From Candidatus Firestoneibacteriota bacterium (GTDB lineage: Bacteria > Oederibacteriota > D2-FULL-39-29): a stretch of DNA of 64,000 nt. Below are positions 37,725 to 45,505 of the stretch, in pieces (the first letter of the stretch is position 1; the number at the start of each line of letters is the position of its first letter). Under the pieces are notes generated by a model that had not been told where the DNA came from, made no database searches, and saw nothing but the letters and a program-made list of their open reading frames with translations. The translations under genes and the position numbers were made by a program. The stretch lies in assembly GCA_903891415.1 (NCBI GenBank), contig CAITEH010000058.1:1-64000 (forward strand). The letters are read 5' to 3'.

Positions 37725-39005
37725 TTACTTAGTTTTCCCGGAGTCATCCACAATAGCCGCGTCCGGGTGGCCCGAGATCCTGTTTTTTACCAGCGTTACC
37801 CGGGCAACACCCGGAGCCAGATAGAACGCGTTCCTCTGATATTTTTTCCCTTTTTTTCTGGTCTCTCTAATAATGTTATTTTCAAACACCAGATCATGGG
37901 TGCTCCCGTTTATATAGACCCCGCAGCTTATCAACTCGCGCCTGGGCAGCGCGGCAAGAAATTCCTGCGGTATTTTTTCTTCCGGGGTGCCGTTATTTTC
38001 GATCAGATTATTCCGGAAGATATTCCGGTGCGCCCCGTTGGCCTCGGTTTTATGCCGGAAAGCAACCCCGTGTTTAGCGTTGCCATAGATATGATTATTT
38101 TCAAAAACATTATCGGTGTCTTTATGCCCTATGGAAATTCCGTTCCGGTACTGCTCCACACCGTTAAAAAAGATCTTGTTCCCTGACATTACGCTTTCTC
38201 TAACGCCCCAGCAAATATACAGCCCATCCGAATAATTATGATGAATAATATTTCCGAGCCCCTGGGACCACGGGCTGTGCCCGCCAAAATGAATTCCATA
38301 CATCGTATTATACGCGGTTTCACATTTTTCCACCGTAATATGCTCGCAGGTGCTCACACAAATCCCGTCCCCCAGGCTGTGTACCACTTTAATGTTTTTT
38401 ATCAGGCAATTTTTACTTTTTGTAAAATAGACCGCAGCGATCCGCAGGCCTTTTAATTCCTCAAACTCTTTTGCTTCCTCGCCCATATCCACCACCAGGT
38501 CCTCTACCGAAGTATTTTCCAAGGCCTCAGCATAGAGCAGCCAGAAATAGGTTACAACAAAGCCCCCGTTTTCGGCGCAGAAATCATTTGCCAGAAAATT
38601 ATCAATATAGAGCTTCCCGCCGGCTATTTTTGTAACGGTAAGCGGCAATCTGACCATATTTGTCACTATGCTGTTGTCTTTTAAAAAAAGGCCCATCCCT
38701 TCGGAAAAACCCCGGGTGCTTTCCGGAGTAATTTCTTTCTGGCCGTAATCGGCATCCACTTTAAGACGGCTTAAGACCGGAACGGTCTTCTTTAGAATTG
38801 TTTTCTTCCCGGAGCCCGCCAGCCTGATATTTGACTTCAAAAAAATGGAATTATTTACCGCATACTTTCCCGGCAGGATCCTGACCGTACCCCCGCCGCG
38901 GACAGACAGCGCGTCAATGGCGAGCTGAATAGCCCTGCCGTCGCTCCCGGTTATGTCGGCATTTTTCGGGCCCACTGTGATCTCATTTATTTTTTTAGCA
39001 GGCAT
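37725..39005 (-). CDS. Parallel beta-helix (NosD/pectate-lyase-like) protein
   Basis: 426 residues from ATG 39005, with AGGAGA 5 nt upstream. A longer frame from 39062 is rejected because its extra 19 residues are the translation of the palindromic repeat at 39025-39116. Opening DGRAIQLAIDALSVRGGGTVRILPG-like strands (quoted in parts) are typical of glycan-directed beta-helices, followed by many short turns (YNTMYGIHFGGHS, NHIYGNAKHGVAF, FRNNLIENNG). No signal peptide is visible, unlike its neighbour at 33890. Function may be uronate-polymer isomerase/lyase or binding. First gene of the unit with the DUF4838 protein. Confidence 0.75.
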   Translation of the reverse strand: MPAKKINEITVGPKNADITGSDGRAIQLAIDALSVRGGGTVRILPGKYAVNNSIFLKSNIRLAGSGKKTILKKTVPVLSRLKVDADYGQKEITPESTRGFSEGMGLFLKDNSIVTNMVRLPLTVTKIAGGKLYIDNFLANDFCAENGGFVVTYFWLLYAEALENTSVEDLVVDMGEEAKEFEELKGLRIAAVYFTKSKNCLIKNIKVVHSLGDGICVSTCEHITVEKCETAYNTMYGIHFGGHSPWSQGLGNIIHHNYSDGLYICWGVRESVMSGNKIFFNGVEQYRNGISIGHKDTDNVFENNHIYGNAKHGVAFRHKTEANGAHRNIFRNNLIENNGTPEEKIPQEFLAALPRRELISCGVYINGSTHDLVFENNIIRETRKKGKKYQRNAFYLAPGVARVTLVKNRISGHPDAAIVDDSGKTK

Positions 39006-39024
39006 TTTGTTCTCCTTTTCCTCT

Positions 39025-39116
39025 GTCATCCCCGCGAACGCGGGGATCCAGTGTCTTTGCAATTTTCGTTTTTAATACACTAAAGACGCTGGATCCCCGG
39101 TCAAGCCGGGGATGAC
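39025..39116. repeat. GTCATCCCCGCGAACGCGGGGATCC palindromic repeat (given in parts)
   Basis: Left arm 39025-39051 (GTCATCCCCGCG, ending GGGGATCCAG) and right arm 39089-39116 (CTGGATCCCCGG, ending CGGGGATGAC) pair over 92 bp. One of the best-known dispersed intergenic palindromes of bacteria. It lies between the beta-helix operon and the pair of unknown secreted proteins. Confidence 0.8.
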
Positions 39117-39144
39117 AAAAATAATTTCCTATGAAATATTTTTG

Positions 39145-40776
39145 TCACTTCCAGGTCATGGCTGCAGGCAAAGCCTTTTCTTTGTCATCCCTTCCGGGCA
39201 GGTTATCACGGTATTTCACCCAAAGATCTTTAACCAGAGGGGCCAAGTTTCCGGCAACCGTCCCGCCTTTTGCGGTTCTTGCCATCTGCGCTTTTGCGGC
39301 TTCAAGTTCTTTTTTTTCTTTCTCGTCCTTCGCCGCAGCGAGTTTCTTATCCACATTCTGGTTTATCGCCCCCCAAAACGGGGTATCATCCTCGGTCATC
39401 CACCTGTCCACATAGGCAAAAAAGGCGTCATGGTCCCAGTACCTTTCGGCATGCATCAGGCGGGCAGCCAGAGCTTCGGCCACCCAGGTCCCGCTGTTAC
39501 TGCTCCTTCTGGAACCTTCACTGCCCTGCGACCACGGGGTAGGCCATTCGGCAGGAGGAAAAAGTTCCACCGGGCCGTACGCGTCCATGCTTTTCCTCGG
39601 TTGGTGCGACCCGTTAAGGAATTCCCCTTTATGATAGCCGTAATGCCCCGTCCAGATAACCTTTGCCCCGGTCCAGCCTTTTTCATATTTTTTACCCATA
39701 AATTCCACGGGGCAAAAAACTGTCTGGTCATCCTCCTGAAAAAGCGCGTCAGGAAAGGACCTGGAAACGGCATACATATCTTTTTCATCAAGCATCAGCC
39801 CGGCAAATGTTAGCAGCCATTTCCGGCCGGAACCCACGCCGCCTTCACCGGCCCAGGAGAGCCCGCCGCGGACCAAACCCAGATAATCAATGCCTATCTG
39901 CACCATATTTATAAGGAGAGTTTCTTTCTCCTCCGGCGGGTAATTAAGCAAAAGCAGGAGGCTTGCCTGGCCGCCCTGCACGGAAACATCCGCGCCAAAA
40001 AAAGCCTTTCTGGGCATGGCGCGGCCAAAACCGACGGTATCCAGCCAGACACCTTTAAAATAATCGTTAACCTCCGCCGGCTTCACCTTGGACGCGGTTT
40101 CCGGCAGAGGAAGCTTAAGCAGCAGTTCCCGGCGCAGGTCTCTTGCCAGGTATATTTTTGAAAGGGAAGTTTTACAGTAGGAAGGCCTGAAAGCGTCTGC
40201 CGGCTGGGGTTCCGCCAGGCAGGTCAAAACAGCGAGAGCTTTTATGCAAAACCCTCCCTCCATAGGTTCATTACTGATGCTTGAAAAAAGAGAGTCGCCT
40301 GGTTTCATCGCTACGGGCAGCTTGGTAAACTGATCCCAGTCATAGGCCGCCATATCCATGCGGCTGTCAAAGCCGGACCTTACGGTGCGTTTTGTTATTT
40401 TATTAGGTGGAACAACCGCGGGTAGGTTCAGCGTTGAACCGTTCCTGGCAAATTTCCCCTTAAAAAGGCTTTCTTTAATAGACCTGTCATCAACGGGATT
40501 TTTTACTTCTTCGCCAAAAAGCGGTTTGGGATCTATCATGACGACCGTGACCGGCCCTATTACATAGAAGTCCCCGTTAATAAACTGCCCTACACGGGCG
40601 GGTTTTTCAAAGGTCCAGGTAATGCCGTTTTGGGTAACTTTATCCCTAAGCGGTAAACTCTCCGCCTTAGGCGCCGCCGGCGCGTTAATCTTTGTATAGA
40701 CCACCGCCCCCTGAGCCCCATAAGCAAGAACTGCAAGCATTCCGGAAATCAAAACCGTTCTAAAAAACTTTTTCAT
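39145..40776 (-). CDS. Unknown secreted protein, tandem paralogue 1
   Basis: 543 residues with a signal peptide (cut near AQG/AV, ~23). No named domain recognised. Typical words are TWTFEKPARVGQFINGDFYV near the N-terminus (beta-rich start), SGFDSRMDM, AFRPSYCKT, a long central helical region (LLLNYPPEEKETLLINMVQ) and WVAEALAARLMHAE near the end. I recall similar GQFxNGDYxVxGPV proteins of unknown function in Planctomycetes-like bacteria (unverified). GGGGAGAG precedes the ATG. Third gene of an operon after the CocE-like hydrolase and its paralogue. The helical second half could be an alpha/alpha barrel as in polysaccharide lyases, but this is speculative. Confidence 0.75.
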   Translation of the reverse strand: MKKFFRTVLISGMLAVLAYGAQGAVVYTKINAPAAPKAESLPLRDKVTQNGITWTFEKPARVGQFINGDFYVIGPVTVVMIDPKPLFGEEVKNPVDDRSIKESLFKGKFARNGSTLNLPAVVPPNKITKRTVRSGFDSRMDMAAYDWDQFTKLPVAMKPGDSLFSSISNEPMEGGFCIKALAVLTCLAEPQPADAFRPSYCKTSLSKIYLARDLRRELLLKLPLPETASKVKPAEVNDYFKGVWLDTVGFGRAMPRKAFFGADVSVQGGQASLLLLLNYPPEEKETLLINMVQIGIDYLGLVRGGLSWAGEGGVGSGRKWLLTFAGLMLDEKDMYAVSRSFPDALFQEDDQTVFCPVEFMGKKYEKGWTGAKVIWTGHYGYHKGEFLNGSHQPRKSMDAYGPVELFPPAEWPTPWSQGSEGSRRSSNSGTWVAEALAARLMHAERYWDHDAFFAYVDRWMTEDDTPFWGAINQNVDKKLAAAKDEKEKKELEAAKAQMARTAKGGTVAGNLAPLVKDLWVKYRDNLPGRDDKEKALPAAMTWK

Positions 40777-40908
40777 AAAATTACGCTCTCCCCTTAATTA
40801 AAATGATTCCACCTTGCCGGATGTACGGATGGTCAGATGAAGAGAAGTGTAGCAAAAATATTTATATCATCCGTTCTTCCGCTCTTCCGTCCTTCTGTTC
40901 CTCCGTCC

Positions 40909-42528
40909 TTACTTCCAGGTCGCTGCTGCCGGAGGTATTTTTTCCTGGCCGGGGCCGGTAGGCAGGTTATCCCGGTACTTCACCCAAAGTTCCTTGACCA
41001 CGGCAGCCATTCCGCCGCTGCCGGTCACCGTCCCGGATCTGTTGGCGGCGGCGATCTTGGCTTTGGCAGCTTCAAGAAGCTTTTTTTCTTTCTCATCTTT
41101 CGCGGCGGCAAGCTTTGTCTCCGCGTTCTTCATCATTTCCCCCAAAAATGGAGTATCATCTTCCGTCATCCACCTGTCTACATAGGCAAAAAACGCGTCA
41201 TGATCCCAATTTTTTTCAACGTGCAGCAGATGCGCTGCCAGCGCTTCGGCCACCCAGGCGCCGCTGGTAGTTCCTCTGCGGTAACCCTCACTGCCTTCCG
41301 ACCACGGGGTAGGCCAATCCGCAGGATGAAAAAGTTCGACCGGGCCGTAGTGATCCAATTCTTTTTTCTTGGGGAACTCGCCTTTATAGTAGCCATAATG
41401 CCCGGCCCAGATAACCTTGGCCCCCGTCCAGCCTTTTTCATATTTTTTACCCATAAATTCCACGGGACAAAAGACCGTCTGTTCATCTTCATGAAACCGG
41501 CCTTCAGGAAAAGACCTGGTAAGAGAATGCATATCCTTGTCATCAAGCATGAGTCCTGCGAACATTATCAGCCATTTTCTGCCGGCATTTCCGCCGCCTT
41601 CACCGTGCCATTCGGTTCCGCCGCGCAGTAAACCAAAAAGGTCTATACCTACCTGTACCATATTCAGGAGCAAAGGTTCTTTCTCTTCCGGCTTGTAGTT
41701 AAGCAGCAGCAGCAAACTTGCTCCGCCGCCCTGTTCCGCTATCTGCGGCCCGTAAAAGGATTTTCTCGGCATAGCCCGGCCATAGCCGACGGTATCGACC
41801 CAGATCCCTTTAAAATAATCGTTAAGATCCGCCGGTTTTAGCTTTGCGGCAGACTCCGGCACGGGAAGTTTAAGAAAAAGGTCACGTCTGAGATCTCTCG
41901 CCAGATATATTTTCGAGGCGGCTGTTTTGCAATAAGAAGGCCTGAAAGCGTCTGCCGGCTGGGGTTCCGCCAGGCAGGTCAAGACCGCCAGGGCTTTTAT
42001 CGAAAAACCCCTGTCCAGCGGTTCGTTACTGATACTTGAAATAAGTGAATCGCCGGCCTTCATATTAACAGGCAGTTTCGCGAACTGTTCCCAGTCATAA
42101 GCATCCATGTCCATACGGCTGTCAAAACCCGAGCGATGGGTCCTTTTAGTTATTTTATTCGGCTCTACAACTGCGGGGAGATTAAGTGTTGAACCGTTTC
42201 TCGCAAGTTTTCCCTTATAATGGCTCTCTTTAATAGAACCCTGATCTACGGGAGTTTTGACTTCGTCGCCAAAAAGCGGTTTGGGGTCTATGAGCGTAAC
42301 CGTCACGGGGCCTAGCACATAATAATCCCCGTTTATAAACTGTCCGACACGGGCGGGTTTTTCGAAGGTCCAGGTAATACCGTTCTGGGTAACTTTGTCT
42401 TTAAGCGGCAGGCTTTCAAGTTTCGGTGTAACCGGAGCGTTTACTTTTGTATATATTGTAACTTCTCCGGGAAAAAAACAGGCCGGAATAACGCCAAGAA
42501 TTAAGACAGACAAAAATACTTTCCTCAT
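40909..42528 (-). CDS. Unknown secreted protein, tandem paralogue 2
   Basis: 539 residues, signal peptide at ~1-21. Aligns over its full length with the gene 132 bp downstream (shared RVGQFINGD, KPLFG.EVK.PVD, SGFDSRMDM, AFRPSYCKT, YVDRWMTEDDTPF). Differences are concentrated in the loop after HYGYYKGEF (shorter here) and in the C-terminal Ala/Lys-rich helix. GGGAGG lies 4 nt before ATG 42528. Only 10 bp after the CocE-like hydrolase, so translated from the same message. Function unknown; exported, probably acting on the same polymer as its neighbours. Confidence 0.75.
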   Translation of the reverse strand: MRKVFLSVLILGVIPACFFPGEVTIYTKVNAPVTPKLESLPLKDKVTQNGITWTFEKPARVGQFINGDYYVLGPVTVTLIDPKPLFGDEVKTPVDQGSIKESHYKGKLARNGSTLNLPAVVEPNKITKRTHRSGFDSRMDMDAYDWEQFAKLPVNMKAGDSLISSISNEPLDRGFSIKALAVLTCLAEPQPADAFRPSYCKTAASKIYLARDLRRDLFLKLPVPESAAKLKPADLNDYFKGIWVDTVGYGRAMPRKSFYGPQIAEQGGGASLLLLLNYKPEEKEPLLLNMVQVGIDLFGLLRGGTEWHGEGGGNAGRKWLIMFAGLMLDDKDMHSLTRSFPEGRFHEDEQTVFCPVEFMGKKYEKGWTGAKVIWAGHYGYYKGEFPKKKELDHYGPVELFHPADWPTPWSEGSEGYRRGTTSGAWVAEALAAHLLHVEKNWDHDAFFAYVDRWMTEDDTPFLGEMMKNAETKLAAAKDEKEKKLLEAAKAKIAAANRSGTVTGSGGMAAVVKELWVKYRDNLPTGPGQEKIPPAAATWK

Positions 42529-42538
42529 GCAACCTCCC

Positions 42539-44191
42539 TTAACGGCTGCCCGGAATAACGGGCAGAATTAATTTAGACGGATATTTTTTTGAATGATAAA
42601 CGGCCTGTTTTGCTTTAATAAAAGCAGTTTCCCGGGCGGCATTTCCCCCGGTATTCGGATTTCTGAAATATTCCGGGAAGCTGCTGCTTGTTACCTCCAG
42701 CCTTATCCTGTGCCCGGGAAGAAAAACATTTGAAGTCGGGTCCATTTCCAGTTCCAGTTTATACATCTTACCCGGTTCCAGCATTACTTCCTTATCCAGC
42801 CCTTCCCTGAACCTGGTCCTGAGGATCCCTGCGCAAAGGACAATTGACTTTCCTCCGGGATGAACATCGCAGAGCCGGGCCACAAAATCAGTGTCGAGCG
42901 CGGAAGAGGAGATATATAATTCGGTTTTAATAAAACCCGTAACTTCAACCGGTTTTTTCAATATTTCCGTGGAAAATACCAGGACATCCTTCCTTCTTTC
43001 CATGGGTGTTTGATCAAAGGGCCCCGGAGGCAGGTTGGGAAGCAGAGTGGCTCCTCCGATAGTCATTACGGGATCCAGGGGATCATAGGTATACCGGTCC
43101 GCTTCCCCGGGGCTGTCCATTTTAAAACCAAGCCGCCCGTCGCCGTCCTTGCCGTTGGCACCCTTTCTGCTCCCGAGATAATAAGAGGTATATTCCGTAC
43201 GCTTTAACGGCCAGTCGCCTTCCTCTCTCCATTTATTTATCCCCATAACAAAGATCTTTACAGGCGGTTCTTTGTCAATACCGTTCTTGATCCCTTTAAC
43301 AAAACGGTCCAGCCACCTTTTTTTCTCCCTTTCTATATCCACCAGCGCTTCTTTACCGAAATCAAGTTCCCCCAAAACACCCGGGCCGCCAAGGCCGTGG
43401 GCCCAGGGCCCCATCAATAATTTCACTTTTTTATTTTTCATGGCTTTTTTAAGGCCGCAGAAGTTTTTTATGGTGCCATCACAGGCGTAATCGTACCAGC
43501 CGCCCATTAAATAAGTATGGGTATTAAATTTGTCATAAAAAGCTTCGGTACTTATTTTTTTCCAGAATTCATCATAGCGCTGGTGCCGGAGCCATTCATG
43601 AAAAAAAGGAGTTTCAAACCCCGCCGCGGTATCCATCTTTTCCAGAGGAATAGTATTGAAGATCTTTTTCCAGTCGGCCAAGGGCTGGGGCTTATCCGTC
43701 CTGCCCGTGTTTCCCAAAGCCCAGGAGAGAATTAGAAGTGAAAAAACCCCGTTTTTATACATAATACCCTTGAAAGCATCATGAGCCATTACCGAGGGTG
43801 TGATAGCGAGCAAGGCAGGCGGCGCCATTTTTCCAGCTTCAAGCTGGGTGAACCCGAGATACGAAGCCCCGCTCATTCCGATCTTCCCGTTACACCAGGG
43901 CTGGCGGGCGAGCCATTCTACGGAGTCATAGCCGTCCCCGGACTCATCAAACGGTTTAAAAGTCCCTTCTGAATCATATTTGCCGCGCACATCCTGGGAA
44001 ACATACGCATAGCCGCTCTCCAGGTAAAGTTTTAAAAGGGCCTCGTTTTCCGGAGTCACGGCGATATTGTTATTGTAGGGATTTCTTACCAGAATAGCCG
44101 GGAAAGGGCCTCCGGAATCCGGCATTCTGATATCCGTAGAGAGGGAAACTCCGTCACGCATTTTTACCATAACGTTGATCAACTGCTTCAC
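42539..44191 (-). CDS. CocE/NonD-family alpha/beta hydrolase (X-Pro dipeptidyl-peptidase-like)
   Basis: 550 residues. The S15-type hydrolase opening (MRDGVSLSTDIRMPD, FPAILVRNPYNN, YAYVSQDVRGKYDSEG) leads to the nucleophile elbow GASYLG with S110, and MGPWAHGLGG near 270 gives the catalytic His region of the core. The C-terminal jelly-roll (PVEVTGFIKTELYISSSALDTDF-type strands) is characteristic of the family. Enzymes here hydrolyse esters (cocaine, glutaryl-ACA) or X-Pro peptides; the natural substrate is unknown. No signal peptide. GTG start with GGGGG upstream. First gene of the unit with the two unknown secreted paralogues; an esterase for decorated oligosaccharides would fit. Confidence 0.85.
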   Translation of the reverse strand: MKQLINVMVKMRDGVSLSTDIRMPDSGGPFPAILVRNPYNNNIAVTPENEALLKLYLESGYAYVSQDVRGKYDSEGTFKPFDESGDGYDSVEWLARQPWCNGKIGMSGASYLGFTQLEAGKMAPPALLAITPSVMAHDAFKGIMYKNGVFSLLILSWALGNTGRTDKPQPLADWKKIFNTIPLEKMDTAAGFETPFFHEWLRHQRYDEFWKKISTEAFYDKFNTHTYLMGGWYDYACDGTIKNFCGLKKAMKNKKVKLLMGPWAHGLGGPGVLGELDFGKEALVDIEREKKRWLDRFVKGIKNGIDKEPPVKIFVMGINKWREEGDWPLKRTEYTSYYLGSRKGANGKDGDGRLGFKMDSPGEADRYTYDPLDPVMTIGGATLLPNLPPGPFDQTPMERRKDVLVFSTEILKKPVEVTGFIKTELYISSSALDTDFVARLCDVHPGGKSIVLCAGILRTRFREGLDKEVMLEPGKMYKLELEMDPTSNVFLPGHRIRLEVTSSSFPEYFRNPNTGGNAARETAFIKAKQAVYHSKKYPSKLILPVIPGSR

Positions 44192-44286
44192 AATATTACC
44201 CCCATCTTAAAAATTAGCTGACAGCAAAATTGGCCTATTTTGTTTCTTATTTATCTTTATGGTTTCCCTTATCTATTCTCAATTTT

Positions 44287-45492
44287 CTATTGTCTATTCT
44301 CTAACACGTAAATGTGTACGGCGTGTTCCGTAAAATTATCGGAGAATTTGCCGTCTTCCACTTTTGACACGCTCCTGTTCTCCTCATCCACATCTATCTT
44401 CGCGGTTTTCTTCATGCCCTGCACGGAGAATTCCGCGTCTATTACCGCTCTCTTCATATTTACGGCAATAATATAGGTTTTACCCTGATATTCTTTTACC
44501 AGCACCTCTATATCTTTGTTATTGGAAGCAACTTTGCCCTTCACGTCCGGAGAATAAATTACAGGCGTCAGGCGGGTTAATTGCATATTAATTTTCTTCA
44601 TCTCCGCTTTATTTCCGGCGGTAACACCGAGCTGGCTGTAGTATTTATCTTTTTTTCCGTCCCATCTCTTATTCGCTTTGGGGCTACCGACATTTTCCGG
44701 AGCTATCCAGCTATGGGTCCACCAGATTAAGCCTTTTGCACCTCTTACTATCGCCATATAGACTTCACATCTTATTTCGTAGGCAAAGGGCTCTCTTGTT
44801 TTAGACGGGGTTATCCATTTACTCCCGGCGCAGGCTTCTATCGCGGGCATGACCGGCCCTTTGTCTTCTATTATGTTCCTGAGTTTTGAAACGCTGTCAG
44901 CGACATACCAAAGGCACTCAGGCCTGTTGTATTGATACAGGGGATAGACATCAAAAGAAAAAATATCCGCGGCTTTTGCGTAGCCCTTATAAAAAGAACG
45001 GTCTTTGAACCCTATCGAACTTTCCGCCAGTACCTCATTGAAACCCGCGGTCAAGCCGATCTCAACAAGATGCCCCGGGTCTTTTGTTTTGATCTTATTA
45101 TGGTCTTCAACTGACTGTGCTACGGGAATTCTCGGCTGGCCTGTTTTCTTATCCAGCATATCCGGCTCATCGGAATGATTCCACCATAACACGGCCGGAT
45201 GGTCCTTGACGGCTTCGCTAAAATCCATAATACCGTAGACGCCTTTGGAGGCGCAAAGATCAAAATATTCTTTCGGATTTTTTACAAAGTTTATACTGGT
45301 TGAAAAAGTATTCACGCCCAGGGAGATATTTTCGTCAAACAATTTTTCGTCCTGAGCCCACTGGACAATGGGAAAGAACAGCTTGCCGTTAACTATTATT
45401 TCATTATTTCTGCCGAGTTCTACTTTCGCGGCAAAACTGAAAGAACCTAAAAGCAGTACGAGGAGTACCGGACAAATCCGCAGCTTTCTCAT
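44287..45492 (-). CDS. Secreted TIM-barrel glycosidase-like protein (paralogue 3)
   Basis: 401 residues, signal peptide at ~1-22 (SFAA/KV). Same architecture as 4109 and 32416. Keeps SDEPD (107-111, candidate acid/base E109) and PAIEAC (candidate nucleophile Glu), then RGAKGLIWWTHSW. The C-terminal beta domain (KGKVASNNKDIEVLVKE, TYIIAVNMK) is like that of glycosidases ending in a small Ig-like domain. AAGGAGG precedes the ATG. Lies 13 bp after the CBM9-tailed protein, so the two are co-transcribed. Confidence 0.75.
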   Translation of the reverse strand: MRKLRICPVLLVLLLGSFSFAAKVELGRNNEIIVNGKLFFPIVQWAQDEKLFDENISLGVNTFSTSINFVKNPKEYFDLCASKGVYGIMDFSEAVKDHPAVLWWNHSDEPDMLDKKTGQPRIPVAQSVEDHNKIKTKDPGHLVEIGLTAGFNEVLAESSIGFKDRSFYKGYAKAADIFSFDVYPLYQYNRPECLWYVADSVSKLRNIIEDKGPVMPAIEACAGSKWITPSKTREPFAYEIRCEVYMAIVRGAKGLIWWTHSWIAPENVGSPKANKRWDGKKDKYYSQLGVTAGNKAEMKKINMQLTRLTPVIYSPDVKGKVASNNKDIEVLVKEYQGKTYIIAVNMKRAVIDAEFSVQGMKKTAKIDVDEENRSVSKVEDGKFSDNFTEHAVHIYVLENRQ

Positions 45493-45505
45493 AATATTGC
45501 CTCCT

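Noticed and set aside
39112-39813. 233-codon plus-strand frame opposite the unknown secreted protein
   Set aside because: Antisense shadow; begins in the palindromic repeat.
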